From an uncultured Butyricicoccus sp. (GTDB lineage Bacteria > Bacillota > Clostridia > Oscillospirales > Butyricicoccaceae): a stretch of 64,000 bases of DNA. Where the stretch lies: positions 31,155 to 95,154 of the forward strand of contig CAUEJN010000001.1 in the NCBI GenBank assembly GCA_959018045.1, written 5' to 3'. Position numbers and translations under genes: made by a program. The notes beneath the pieces were generated by a model that did not search any database, had not been told where the DNA came from, and saw only the letters and a list, made by a program, of their open reading frames with translations. Positions 24,763 through 33,532 of this stretch are shown here, piece by piece (within the stretch, counting starts at the first letter, position 1; each line of letters opens with the position of its first letter).

Positions 24763-25623
24763 ATCGGTCGGTTTCTGATAGAATCGACCATTGAGCATTT
24801 CGGTGCGCTGGATATTGACGAACGCCTTGGGGTCGATAGCGCTGATACGCGAGCACACCAATTTCAGCTCATCACTGGACACGATCGAGTACAGCATCTG
24901 ACGTTCCTGTCTCTTATAGCAGCCCACGCCCTTGAACAGGGTTGCGTCGTGGTTGGTGACCTCTGCGATCATCTGATAAATTTCCTCCGGGTGTTCGGTG
25001 ATGATCCACAGGGTATGACGCTGGTAGCGCTTATGCAGAGTGTGGATGACCTGGGTCGAGACGAACTGGAAGATGATGGAGTAGAGCGCCTTGTCCCAGC
25101 CGAACAGCATACCTGCGATGCCGAGCACGACGACGTTCATCAGGAAAATGGCGTTCCAGCAGTCGCGTCCCTTGATCTCACCCATGAACAGACCGATGAT
25201 ATCGGTACCGCCGCCCGAGGCGTTGGCCAGCAGGCACAGCGAGACGGCCAGACCGTTGAAGATACCGCCAAAGACGGCAACCAGCAGAGGGTCTTGGGTG
25301 ATGGGGAAGGCGGGCAGGGCATCGGTCAGGAAACCGGTCAGAACGACACTCAGCACCGACAGGATGGTCAGCCTTTTGCCGAGATAGCGGAAGCTGATGT
25401 ACAGCGGGATGAGGTTTAAGGTGTAGTTGACGAGTGCGAAGGGTGGGGAGATGCCTGCAAATTTTTCAAAGCATGCGATGATTAACAGTGAGATACCGTT
25501 GAATCCACCCGAGAAGATACCACCCGGACGGGCGAAGCTCTTGATGGTGAAGGCCATAACGAACGCAGCGAGCACGATCAGCGCGACGCGCTGCCAGAAG
25601 GGCTGTTGCTTCCTCCAAGCCAT
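24760..25623 (-). CDS. YitT-family membrane protein with DUF2179 domain
   Basis: 287 residues, ATG at 25623 behind AAAGGAGGAATT. Five to six membrane helices occupy residues ~10-195, with the family motifs 'ARPGGIFSGGFNGISLL' and 'LANASGGGTDIIGLFMGEIK'. The C-terminal ~80 residues are the cytosolic DUF2179 domain ('LFKGVGCYKRQERQMLYSIV'). The transported or sensed substrate is unknown. The stop codon is contributed by the terminal TAACCACCGC of the adjacent repeat. Confidence 0.92.
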   Translation of the reverse strand: MAWRKQQPFWQRVALIVLAAFVMAFTIKSFARPGGIFSGGFNGISLLIIACFEKFAGISPPFALVNYTLNLIPLYISFRYLGKRLTILSVLSVVLTGFLTDALPAFPITQDPLLVAVFGGIFNGLAVSLCLLANASGGGTDIIGLFMGEIKGRDCWNAIFLMNVVVLGIAGMLFGWDKALYSIIFQFVSTQVIHTLHKRYQRHTLWIITEHPEEIYQMIAEVTNHDATLFKGVGCYKRQERQMLYSIVSSDELKLVCSRISAIDPKAFVNIQRTEMLNGRFYQKPTD

Positions 25624-25664
25624 AAATAAAATTCCTCCTTTGGGGGCGTTTCCCTTATATGTCT

Positions 25665-25693
25665 ATGATATCGGCTGGACGGCCAAAAAGCAA
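25665..25693 (-). promoter_or_regulatory. Probable promoter of the YitT gene
   Basis: Minus strand TTGCTT (25693-25688), 17 bases, TATCAT (25670-25665), about 40 bases upstream of the start codon. Confidence 0.55.
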
Positions 25694-25906
25694 GGAGTAA
25701 AAACATTGGATTTTATCCCTATAATCGTTCGCAGAACTCGACGGCGGACGGGAGCAAACACACCCGAACAGTCAAAAGTCCCATTGCTTCCCCATTCCCG
25801 CCCGAAAAAAAGCCCAAGGTGGGGTTATTCCCGGCTGTATTTTCCGACGGGCTGCGCACAGGGTTTGACGTATACTGTTCCCACAAGCAAAAGGAGGGAC
25901 GTGTTT

Positions 25907-28249
25907 ATGGACAAGCATGTGTTTACGAGGAGAGGGTTCACGCTTGCGGCACGGGCGGGCAATCTGGCGCAGCGGGTGCAGAACGACGACCATGCGCGCG
26001 TGATCGTTGGAGGCCTGCGGCAGTTTGTGCTGGCGTTTGTGCTCTCGCGCGGTACGATGTTCGGCGGCTATGCACCGTTCGGATTAGCGGTCGCAGCGGC
26101 GGCAGCGGGTGCAGGCGGCGGCTACGGTGCAGTGCTGGGGCTTTTGCTGGGCAGCTTCCTGCTGTGCGGCGGACTGTACGGACTGACCGCGGCGGCAGGC
26201 GGTGTGCTTGCCGTGGTGTGTGCGCATGTGTTCGACCGAGAGACCCGCCAGAAGGTATGGTTCATGCCGGCGTGCGCGATGGCATGCATGGCAGCGACCG
26301 GGTTTGTACTCATTCCAGAGTTCACGCTGGCGCCAATCGCACGGTTTGTATGCGTGACACTGGTAACCGGTGCGCTGACCGCCTGTTACGGCTTCGCGCT
26401 CGGGCCAGCCCGTCCCATGCGGATGATGCGGCCAGCCGGGTTTCTGGCGCTGTCCGCGTCGGCGCTGGTCAGTCTTTCCGACCTGACCATATTGGGGACG
26501 ATCGCCCCGGCACGCATCCTGCTGTATGCGCTGGTGCTTGCGGCGGCCTACTTGGGCGGCAGCGCGAGCGGTACGGTAGCTGGCGTGGCAGCGGGCGCGC
26601 TGCTCGATGCCTACACTGGGCAGGGCGCGTTCTTCACCTGTACATACGGATTGTCAGCGCTCATTTCGGGCGCGTTCCAGGGCGCAGGGCGGGTGGGCTT
26701 TGCGGTCGCGGCACTGATCGCAGGCGTGGGTGCAGCCCTGGTCGGCGCAGAAAACCCGGTTTTCGTGTTCGCACTCTATGAGGGCGTGTTTGCCGTGCTC
26801 ATTTACGCCGCCGTGCCGGGCGGTGTGTGGCAGTACGCAAAGGACTGCCTAAACCCGGTGCGGCGAGACACGGCCGAGAGCATAGGACGCATCCGGCGGA
26901 CAGCGGGACGGTACGCAAATGAAGCGTCTGCGGCCTTTGGCGAGCTGTACGAGGCGCTGCAAAGCGGCCTTGAGCACGGCAGAGCCGAGAGCAGCGACGA
27001 AGTGCGGGCGGTCTTTGACCGTGCGACCGACGCGGTCTGCGCGCATTGCGAGGCGTGCGGCGCGTGCTGGCAGAAGGAGTCTGTCCAGACCATGAACGCG
27101 TTCAGCACGCTGGCTGCACCCATGCTCAAACGAGGACGGGCCGAGGCGAACGACTTTCCGCAGGGCTTTCAGGGTCGGTGCGTCCACCTGCCCGAGCTGG
27201 TGCAGGCCATCAACCGCGGCCTTGCCGCCCTGCACGAGCGCCGCGCCTACCGCCGGCGTGCGCTGGACAATCGTGCGCTCATCGCCCAGCAGTACGCCGG
27301 TCTGACCGAGATCTTGCGGCAGGTGGGCGGCAGTTTGTCTGCCGATCAGGCATCCCTGCCCGCCCGCGAGCGGCAGGTTCGCTCGTATGCCCAGGCGTTC
27401 GGCAAGATCGATAAGGTAGCCGTGTTCCGGGACGTGTCCGGACGGCTCAGGGTCGAGCTTGCAGGCGAGGGTGCCGAGCGCATCCTGCAAGACCGGAAAG
27501 GGTTTGCGGTCGGCCTGTCGGCCCTCTTGGGCTGCGGCTTGAGCGAACCCGAAGCGCTGACCGATGACCTTGGAAGTCGGGTGGTGCTGCGTGAGCAGGC
27601 GCCCTACCGGGTCATTGCAGGCATCAGTCAAAAACAGAAGGAGGGAGAGCAGGTATCAGGAGACACCGTACATACATTTGTCACCGAGGACGGACGGGCG
27701 TGTATGCTGCTGGCTGACGGGATGGGTACAGGGCGTGAGGCGGCCGGGGACAGCGGACTTTTGCTGTCCATGATGGAGCGATTTTTAAAGGCAGGCATTA
27801 CGGTGGACGACGCGCTGCGCACGGTTGCGCCGGCGTTTCGGATGCGGGTCGAGGGCATGCGCGGGGTGACGCTGGACGCGCTGACGGTCGACCTGTATTC
27901 GGGCAAGGCGAGCTGTCTCAAGTGCGGCGCGGCGCCCAGTTATCTCAGGACAGGAGGAGGGATTACCACCCTTGCAGGAGAGAGTTTACCCATCGGGCTG
28001 ATGGAGTCGCCCGAGGAGGCGGCACCCATACCCTTACGGATGCTGCACGGCGATCTGTTTATCCTGCTGTCGGACGGGGTTTCCGACGGCACGGATGACG
28101 GATGGGTGAAAAAGATCGTGGAGGAGCGCGCAGGGGACAGCCCCAAGGAGCTGGCTGCCAGACTGGTGGCGGCAGCCGAGAAGCGCGGCGCATCGGACGA
28201 TCTGACCGCCCTTGTGGTGCGGCTGGAGCGCCGGAAACCGGCGGTATAA
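25907..28249 (+). CDS. spoIIE: Stage II sporulation protein E (SpoIIE phosphatase)
   Basis: 780 residues from the ATG at 25907 after AAAGGAGGGA; the open frame upstream is not used. About ten membrane helices lie in residues ~40-310. A middle region follows, including a cysteine-rich segment 'AHCEACGACWQKE' near 385, and then the C-terminal PP2C-type serine phosphatase (~560-775) with 'CMLLADGMGTGREAAGDSG', 'KCGAAPSYL' and 'FILLSDGVSDGTDDGW'. SpoIIE dephosphorylates SpoIIAA-P to activate sigma-F in the forespore and acts at the asymmetric septum, so the organism is likely a spore former. I see no convincing sigma-A or Spo0A-type promoter in the 280 bases upstream. Confidence 0.95.
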   Translation: MDKHVFTRRGFTLAARAGNLAQRVQNDDHARVIVGGLRQFVLAFVLSRGTMFGGYAPFGLAVAAAAAGAGGGYGAVLGLLLGSFLLCGGLYGLTAAAGGVLAVVCAHVFDRETRQKVWFMPACAMACMAATGFVLIPEFTLAPIARFVCVTLVTGALTACYGFALGPARPMRMMRPAGFLALSASALVSLSDLTILGTIAPARILLYALVLAAAYLGGSASGTVAGVAAGALLDAYTGQGAFFTCTYGLSALISGAFQGAGRVGFAVAALIAGVGAALVGAENPVFVFALYEGVFAVLIYAAVPGGVWQYAKDCLNPVRRDTAESIGRIRRTAGRYANEASAAFGELYEALQSGLEHGRAESSDEVRAVFDRATDAVCAHCEACGACWQKESVQTMNAFSTLAAPMLKRGRAEANDFPQGFQGRCVHLPELVQAINRGLAALHERRAYRRRALDNRALIAQQYAGLTEILRQVGGSLSADQASLPARERQVRSYAQAFGKIDKVAVFRDVSGRLRVELAGEGAERILQDRKGFAVGLSALLGCGLSEPEALTDDLGSRVVLREQAPYRVIAGISQKQKEGEQVSGDTVHTFVTEDGRACMLLADGMGTGREAAGDSGLLLSMMERFLKAGITVDDALRTVAPAFRMRVEGMRGVTLDALTVDLYSGKASCLKCGAAPSYLRTGGGITTLAGESLPIGLMESPEEAAPIPLRMLHGDLFILLSDGVSDGTDDGWVKKIVEERAGDSPKELAARLVAAAEKRGASDDLTALVVRLERRKPAV

Positions 28250-28307
28250 GGCAAAACGAACTGGGGCATAATGGAAAGGAAGTGAAAAGCAAGGAGGAAA
28301 AAGAGCC

Positions 28308-28577
28308 ATGGTAAAAGGCGTATCCAAACGGGTCGTGGTGGTACGGCCGGACGACAGTCGGTTTTTCGAGCAGGCGTTCTTCATCGTACGGGAGGGACGG
28401 ACGGCGAGCGGTGACGCGCTGAGGGAAGCATGCGCCCTCGCGGCGCGCTACCACGCCAAACACCCGGCAAGACCGCTGCCGCTGAGACGCTACACGGCAC
28501 CGCAGATGGTACTGTCGGCACTGTTTGGAAGCGGACTGATGGGCGCCGCGTGGGCGGTATCATGTCTGGTTTTTTAA
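28308..28577 (+). CDS. Small protein with C-terminal membrane helix, downstream of spoIIE
   Basis: 89 residues, ATG at 28308 after AAGGAGGAAAAA. The N-terminus 'VKGVSKRVVVVRPDDSRFFE' and 'QAFFIVREG' are reminiscent of a small conserved clostridial protein of unknown function. The last 25 residues form a membrane segment ('MVLSALFGSGLMGAAWAVS'). It lies 58 bases after spoIIE and is probably cotranscribed, so a sporulation link is plausible but unproven. Confidence 0.7.
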   Translation: MVKGVSKRVVVVRPDDSRFFEQAFFIVREGRTASGDALREACALAARYHAKHPARPLPLRRYTAPQMVLSALFGSGLMGAAWAVSCLVF

Positions 28578-28615
28578 GACATCGTGAATTCTTTTTGAAC
28601 TTCTGCGGCATAGCC

Positions 28616-28644
28616 TTGTAAGCAGGGCGGGGCTTTGCTATAGT
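28616..28644 (+). promoter_or_regulatory. Possible promoter of the DedA-family gene
   Basis: TTGTAA (28616-28621), 17 bases, extended -10 TGC-TATAGT (28639-28644). Transcription would start near 28651, just at or after the AGGAGG there. Confidence 0.5.
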
Positions 28645-28678
28645 AGGAGGTAATCAAAAGAGAAAGCATGGTGTAGAC

Positions 28679-29188
28679 GTGGCCTTCGAGACTTTTCTGG
28701 AGTTTTTCGCCAAGTATGGCTATCTGTTTATTTTCGTCATCTGTTATTGTGAATACCTGAATCTGCCGGGCTTTCCGGCGGGCATCATCATGCCGGGCAT
28801 CGGGGTGCTGGCGGGGCAGAGCCAGCTCAACCTGATTTTCGCCCTCATCCTGTCGATCTTCGCGGGAACGATGGCGAGTCTGACGCTGTACGGTGTCTGC
28901 CGGTTTGGCGGCGCGCCGCTGCTGCATAAGCTGTTCGGCGGGAACAAAAAATTTCAGCATTTTGTGGAACAATGCCATACACGGATTGAGAAGCACGGCG
29001 GCCGCGCGCTTTTCATCTGTCGATTGATCCCAGTGCTGCGCACAATTGTGTCTATTCCCGCAGGACTGCTGAAGATACCGGTTGGCGAGTACACGGGCTG
29101 GACGGCAGCGGGTATCACGTGCTGGAATACCGTGTTTATTGTCTGCGGATACCTCGGCGGACATGTGATCGTCGGCTGGCTCGGCTAA
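28679..29188 (+). CDS. DedA-family membrane protein
   Basis: 169 residues from GTG 28679; this is the only plausible start in frame, with a weak GAGAAAG as ribosome site, so the start is moderately sure. The SNARE-associated/DedA domain shows 'YLNLPGFPAGIIMPGIGVLA' at the N-terminus, the membrane-reentrant arginine motif 'FICRLIPVLRTIVSIPAG' near 115 and two further helices. DedA proteins support lipid carrier flipping and membrane homeostasis. The TAA stop is the first three bases of the following repeat element. Confidence 0.87.
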   Translation: MAFETFLEFFAKYGYLFIFVICYCEYLNLPGFPAGIIMPGIGVLAGQSQLNLIFALILSIFAGTMASLTLYGVCRFGGAPLLHKLFGGNKKFQHFVEQCHTRIEKHGGRALFICRLIPVLRTIVSIPAGLLKIPVGEYTGWTAAGITCWNTVFIVCGYLGGHVIVGWLG

Positions 29189-29561
29189 CCACCGCACGGG
29201 TTCCCGCCCGCAGGCGACAAGCGGGTCCGGGTCTGCGACCCGGCGCGATCCAGCCGCGCAGGCTGGCCGGACTCCGCAGAGTCCGGAATCCCCTTTTGAT
29301 TCCGGCCAAAGCCGGAATCAACCAAAACAAAAATGAAAAGCGCGTCCGCAGACGCGCAATCTCTTGGAAAGACCGTCCGAAGGGACGGTCTTTCCCTTTT
29401 GTATGTTTTTGTTGAAACCCGGGTCGGACACCGGGTTTCAAGAGGGGAGTTTCGCGGCTTGCGAGCCGCGACTCAGGGCTCTGCCCTGAGAACCTGCAGC
29501 CTTTCGAGAAAGGCTGGCGAAAGCTTTATCACGCCTGCGGGCGGGATTTCACCACCGCAGG
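29186..29561 (-). repeat. Hairpin-array intergenic repeat, copy C (inverted relative to B)
   Basis: Reverse-complemented, it gives the modules of copy B in the same order: AAGCTTTCGCCAGCC, AGCCTTTCTCGAAAGGCT, CTCAGGGCAGAGCCCTGAG, TCGCGGC-TTGCGA-GCCGCGA (plus 29452-29471), the TTGAAACCCGG hairpin (29412-29441), two extra hairpins (GGAAAGACCGTCC/GGACGGTCTTTCC and TTGATTCCGGC/GCCGGAATCAA), CCGGACTC-TGCG-GAGTCCGG (29267-29286) and CCAGCC/GGCTGG. It fills the gap between the DedA gene and dusB. TAACCACCGCAC lies at the left edge and a second CACCACCGCA at the right. Confidence 0.87.
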
Positions 29562-29650
29562 TTACCTCCTGATTCTCGCCAAAAAACCCCACAAAATTGC
29601 CAAAAAACGTCGAAAATTCCGCTGTTTTTGAATTGTAGCCCGGAAAAAGT

Positions 29651-29679
29651 TTGCATTATGCGGTCTTGTGTGCTACAAT
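29651..29679 (+). promoter_or_regulatory. dusB promoter
   Basis: TTGCAT (29651-29656), 17 bases, TGC-TACAAT (-10 at 29674-29679), 36 bases before the start codon. Confidence 0.72.
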
Positions 29680-29714
29680 AAGACAGAATCAAAAAACGAC
29701 AAGGAGGCCGAACT

Positions 29715-30689
29715 GTGTTCTGTATCGGCAACGTAAATCTACCGAATCGCTTGATCTTAGCCCCGATGGCGGGCGTGACCGACCTGGCATTCCGCCAGAT
29801 CTGCCGGGAACACGGCGCAGGATTGACCGTTACCGAGATGGTCAGTGCAAAGGCGATGGAGTTCGGCGACAAGAAGACCCCCAAGCTGCTCCGTCTCGCG
29901 CCCGGAGAACATCCGGCTTCCGCCCAGATTTTCGGTTCTGATCCCGACTGCATGGCGCGCAGCGCACAGCGTGCACTTGAGATCTCGGGCTGCGAGATCG
30001 TTGATATTAACATGGGCTGCCCCGCGCCCAAGATCGTAAACAATGGCGACGGCTCGGCGCTCATGAAGTCCCCTGACCTTGCCGCGCGCATTGTCGAGGC
30101 GGTCAAGAAGGCCGTGCCCGTGCCGGTCACCGTCAAGTTCCGCATGGGCTGGGACGCGAACAGCGTAAACTGCGTGGAGTTTGCCCGCATGTGCGAGCAG
30201 GCCGGCGCGGACATGATCGCCGTGCACGGACGCACCCGCAGCCAGCAGTACAGCGGACAGGCCAACTGGGACATCATCCGCGCGGTCAAGCAGGTCGTGT
30301 CTATTCCGGTCACGGCAAACGGCGACGTTTTTACCCCGGAGGACGTGCCGCGCATCCTGGCGCACACGGGCGCGGACTTCGTGATGATCGGACGCGGCAG
30401 TCTGGGCGACCCGTGGATTTTCGAGCGCGCAAACGCACTTTTGCAGACCGGCGAGCTGCCGCCGCTGCCGCCCTTCGCCGCGCGCATCGACACCGCCGTC
30501 CGTCAAATCGAGCTTGCGGTAGAGGATAAGGGCGAACACATCGCGCTGCTCGAGGCCAGAAAGCACGTCAACTGGTACTTAAAGGGCGTGTCCCACGTGC
30601 GTGACTTCAAAAAACGCATCTCGGCGCTGGAGAAGCTGTGCGAACTGCACGCGCTGGCCGAGGAAATGAAGGCGCAGATTGCCGACTGA
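29715..30689 (+). CDS. dusB: tRNA-dihydrouridine synthase (DusB type)
   Basis: 324 residues, GTG start at 29715 with AAGGAGG eight bases upstream. The FMN-binding TIM barrel is evident: 'LILAPMAGVTDLAFRQICRE', 'VDINMGCPAPKIVNNGDGSA', 'ADMIAVHGRTRSQQYSG' and 'DFVMIGRGSLGDPWIFE'. It reduces specific uridines in tRNA D-loops. A helical C-terminal domain follows. The ECF sigma gene begins 35 bases later without a terminator, so the three genes may share a transcript. Confidence 0.93.
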   Translation: MFCIGNVNLPNRLILAPMAGVTDLAFRQICREHGAGLTVTEMVSAKAMEFGDKKTPKLLRLAPGEHPASAQIFGSDPDCMARSAQRALEISGCEIVDINMGCPAPKIVNNGDGSALMKSPDLAARIVEAVKKAVPVPVTVKFRMGWDANSVNCVEFARMCEQAGADMIAVHGRTRSQQYSGQANWDIIRAVKQVVSIPVTANGDVFTPEDVPRILAHTGADFVMIGRGSLGDPWIFERANALLQTGELPPLPPFAARIDTAVRQIELAVEDKGEHIALLEARKHVNWYLKGVSHVRDFKKRISALEKLCELHALAEEMKAQIAD

Positions 30690-30723
30690 TGGGAAAGAGA
30701 GAGAAAGAGAAAGGAGGCGTTCG

Positions 30724-31341
30724 ATGACCGGAGAGAAAGTGCTGATTGCCCGGGCAAAGAAGGGCGAGATCGCCGCTTTTGAGTCACTCATGACCGCCTA
30801 CGAGAACCGCATCTATTCGCTGGCTCTGCGCTCGACCGGCTCGGAGCAGGATGCAGCGGATATCACGCAGGAAGTGTTCCTGCGCGCCTGGAAGAACCTG
30901 GACTCCTTCCGCGGTGACAGCAGCCTGTCCACCTGGCTGTACCGCGTCACATCCAACCTGTGCGTAGATTTCGCACGAAAGAAGGCAGCCGAGGGCATGC
31001 CGACCTCGATCGACGACGAGGAAAGCCCGGCAGCCGACTTTGTTGACCCCTCCCGCATGGGGCAGCCCGAAGCTGCTGCTGAAAACAGCGAGCTGCGCGA
31101 GGAATTGCACTTTGCCCTCGCTCAGCTGTCCGAGGAGCACCGGCGGGTGATCCTGCTGCGCGACGTGGCAGGCATGACCTACACCGACGTTGCACGCACG
31201 CTGGGACTGGAAGAGGGCACGGTCAAATCCCGTTTGGCGCGTGCGCGCGCAGGTTTGCGCAAAATCTTGCTCGAACGAGGGAACATTTCGCTCTCCGCCT
31301 CGTCTAAACAAGCAGAAGGGAGGCGGGCAGACCATGAATGA
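30724..31341 (+). CDS. ECF-family RNA polymerase sigma factor
   Basis: 205 residues; ATG 30724 follows AAAGGAGGCG. Sigma region 2 ('YSLALRSTGSEQDAADITQE', 'STWLYRVTSNLCVDFARKK') spans ~20-95 and region 4 ('MTYTDVARTLGLEEGTVKSR') ~130-185. The last 8 bases overlap the next gene, which encodes its membrane-bound anti-sigma factor. The target genes are unknown; no obvious ECF-type autoregulatory promoter is seen in front. Confidence 0.93.
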   Translation: MTGEKVLIARAKKGEIAAFESLMTAYENRIYSLALRSTGSEQDAADITQEVFLRAWKNLDSFRGDSSLSTWLYRVTSNLCVDFARKKAAEGMPTSIDDEESPAADFVDPSRMGQPEAAAENSELREELHFALAQLSEEHRRVILLRDVAGMTYTDVARTLGLEEGTVKSRLARARAGLRKILLERGNISLSASSKQAEGRRADHE

Positions 31342-32368
31342 AAAAAAATGTGCACGGTACGAAGAACTTTGTTCGGCTGCGGTTGACCATGCGCTGACCG
31401 AGCAGGAACAAAAAGAATTGGACGCACATCTGGCCGAGTGCCCGGCCTGCCGGGCGTATCTGGAAGAGCTGCGCGTGATGCGCGAGCTGTGGAAGGAACT
31501 AGAAACCCCGATGCCGCCCGCGCTGCATGAGAAGATCATGGGCGAGATCGAGGCCGAAGTCCAGAAGACCATCATACAAACCCCGCAAAAACATCGCCTC
31601 CGCCCACCAGTCTTTACCATGCTGGCAGCGGCAGCCGCATGTGTCCTGCTCGCCGCGACCGGCAGCCTGACCGGATTGTTCGGTCACGTCGGTACGACAC
31701 CGCTTCAGGCCGCGACTTCGGACGCATCCACACAGACCGACCCGGGTGTCTCGATCGCCGAAGCCGTGCCGCGCAGCACGATCCAGGCCAATGACCCGTC
31801 GGCCGATTCTGCACAGGACTTGCAGTCCGAAACCGAGGAACAGACGACCGAGTCCAACAACACCGACGAGAACACGAACGAGAGCACACAGTCGACCGAG
31901 GATGACGCACCCGCCGCGCCGCGCAGCGTGCAGAGCGCACCCAAGTCGTCGAATGAGGATAGCACCGGCGCGGACAGCAGCCCGTCGGACAACACATCGT
32001 CCGAGTCCGATGAGAACGCGGGCATCGCTGCCGCGTCCATCATGCCGTTTTCTGCCGCATCGGGCAATCGCTCGGCTGCCGCAGAAGGCAATTCCATTCC
32101 GCAGGAAGTAAACAGCATGTCGTTTGCGCGTTGCTACACGGTATCGCGTACCGATAAGAGCCCGGACAACGTACCGGTCATCGAGGACATGTCGCTCATC
32201 ATTGCGGAGGACAATACCGCGTATTACTGCGTGGAAAACAACGAGTCCAAGATTGAGAAGGTCTTGCAGGGACTGGAGAAGAATGGATACACCACCGCAC
32301 TCAACCAGTCGTCCGGCATCACCACCCAACGGGACGCCAAGCTCGTCCTGCTGCTCGTACAGCAATAA
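31334..32368 (+). CDS. Zinc-finger anti-sigma factor with extracellular low-complexity domain
   Basis: 344 residues, start ATG 31334 inside the end of the sigma gene. Residues ~5-45 are a zf-HC2 anti-sigma domain ('LDAHLAECPACRAYLEEL', HxxxCxxC). One membrane helix lies near residues 95-115 ('MLAAAAACVLLAATGSLTG'). It is followed by a long exported stretch of Ser, Thr, Glu, Asp and Asn (~125-245) and a folded C-terminal domain ('YTVSRTDKSPDNVPVIEDMS'). It should hold the sigma factor at the membrane until an envelope signal frees it. Confidence 0.9.
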   Translation: MNEKKCARYEELCSAAVDHALTEQEQKELDAHLAECPACRAYLEELRVMRELWKELETPMPPALHEKIMGEIEAEVQKTIIQTPQKHRLRPPVFTMLAAAAACVLLAATGSLTGLFGHVGTTPLQAATSDASTQTDPGVSIAEAVPRSTIQANDPSADSAQDLQSETEEQTTESNNTDENTNESTQSTEDDAPAAPRSVQSAPKSSNEDSTGADSSPSDNTSSESDENAGIAAASIMPFSAASGNRSAAAEGNSIPQEVNSMSFARCYTVSRTDKSPDNVPVIEDMSLIIAEDNTAYYCVENNESKIEKVLQGLEKNGYTTALNQSSGITTQRDAKLVLLLVQQ

Positions 32369-32375
32369 CACATCG

Positions 32376-32414
32376 CAGGACGGCCACTTTTGAGGTCGCC
32401 CTGTTTTGTTTTTT
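32376..32414 (+). terminator. Terminator of the dusB-sigma-anti-sigma unit
   Basis: CAGGACGGCC and GGTCGCCCTG pair with one mismatch and a wobble around a TTTTGA-containing loop, followed by TTTTGTTTTTT. Confidence 0.7.
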
Positions 32415-32455
32415 ACAGACATCTATATGCAACCGACACGGAGGGTCACACCGAC

Positions 32456-33358
32456 ATGAAAGGACGTTATTGGAAGATCGCGGCGGTCTGCGCCGTGGTT
32501 GCCCTGAGCACGGCAGCCTTATGGCAGGGTCTGCAAACGACGCATTATACCCTCGTTTCACCGAGCCTCAAAAACCCCGTGCGCTTTGCCGTGGTCACCG
32601 ACCTGCACAGCACCTGGTACGGGGAAAATCAGTCCGAACTCATCGGCGCAATCGAGCGGGAACACCCGGACGCTGTGCTGCTGTCGGGCGATATCGTGGA
32701 CGATAAGGAACCGCGCGACGCAGCCAAAGCCTTTTTGGAGACCATCGCACAGAAATACCCGACCTATTATGTCCTCGGAAATCACGAGTTCCGCACACCC
32801 GACCCGGAGGAAGTCAAGGACTGGACGAGAAATCTGGGCGTCACCGTGCTGGACGGCACGGGCGAGACGGTCACGCTGAACGATCAGACCGTGCTTATCT
32901 GCGGCACGGATGACCCGGCGTGCGGCATTGCGGACTTCCAAAACCAGTTTTTCGCGGTCAGCCGCATGGCACAGGAAACCGACGCCTTTACCATCTTGCT
33001 ATCCCACCGCCCCGAACTCACCGACTGGTACACAGACGCAGGGTTTGACCTTGTGGTATCCGGTCACGCACACGGCGGACAGGTCAGACTGCCGCTCGTC
33101 ATGTCCGATGGACTGATCGCACCCGGTCAGGGACTTTTCCCAAAATATACCACCGGTCTGCACGAACTGGAGGACACAACCTTGCTCGTCAGCCGGGGAC
33201 TGTGCCGGAACTGGCTGCCGCGCGTGTGCAATCGACCGGAACTGGTCATCCTTGACGCGACCCCGGAAACGTCCTATTATTATAAGGAATACGTCACCAG
33301 AGGGAGGCAGATTGCTATGTCGATTGCACGCGCAAAGGCGCATCTGAAGAATATATGA
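32456..33358 (+). CDS. Membrane-anchored metallophosphoesterase (YkuE-like)
   Basis: 300 residues; ATG 32456 follows ACGGAGGGT. An N-terminal membrane anchor ('IAAVCAVVALSTAALW') puts the catalytic part outside. The calcineurin-like motifs are complete: 'AVVTDLHS', 'LLSGDIVDD', 'YVLGNHEFR', 'ILLSHRPE' and 'VVSGHAHGGQVRLP'. Two metal ions are expected. The substrate is unknown; relatives act on phospholipid or wall phosphoesters. Confidence 0.92.
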   Translation: MKGRYWKIAAVCAVVALSTAALWQGLQTTHYTLVSPSLKNPVRFAVVTDLHSTWYGENQSELIGAIEREHPDAVLLSGDIVDDKEPRDAAKAFLETIAQKYPTYYVLGNHEFRTPDPEEVKDWTRNLGVTVLDGTGETVTLNDQTVLICGTDDPACGIADFQNQFFAVSRMAQETDAFTILLSHRPELTDWYTDAGFDLVVSGHAHGGQVRLPLVMSDGLIAPGQGLFPKYTTGLHELEDTTLLVSRGLCRNWLPRVCNRPELVILDATPETSYYYKEYVTRGRQIAMSIARAKAHLKNI

Positions 33359-33532
33359 TAATGTCAGCAGTTTCCATTCGGATACTTCTTAGATAGTAAA
33401 ATTAACCATAATGCAGCTTGAATTACTGTTAGAGTATAGATATAATTGAATTGTAATAAGTGCAAAGTTATTTCAGCTGAAATCTTATAATAAATGTACA
33501 ACTGCGCTAAAATATCAAAAGAAGGGATGTTT

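Noticed and set aside
32586..32879. Alternate-frame coding in the metallophosphoesterase region
   Set aside because: The frame has no start signal, and the true frame has all five catalytic motifs.
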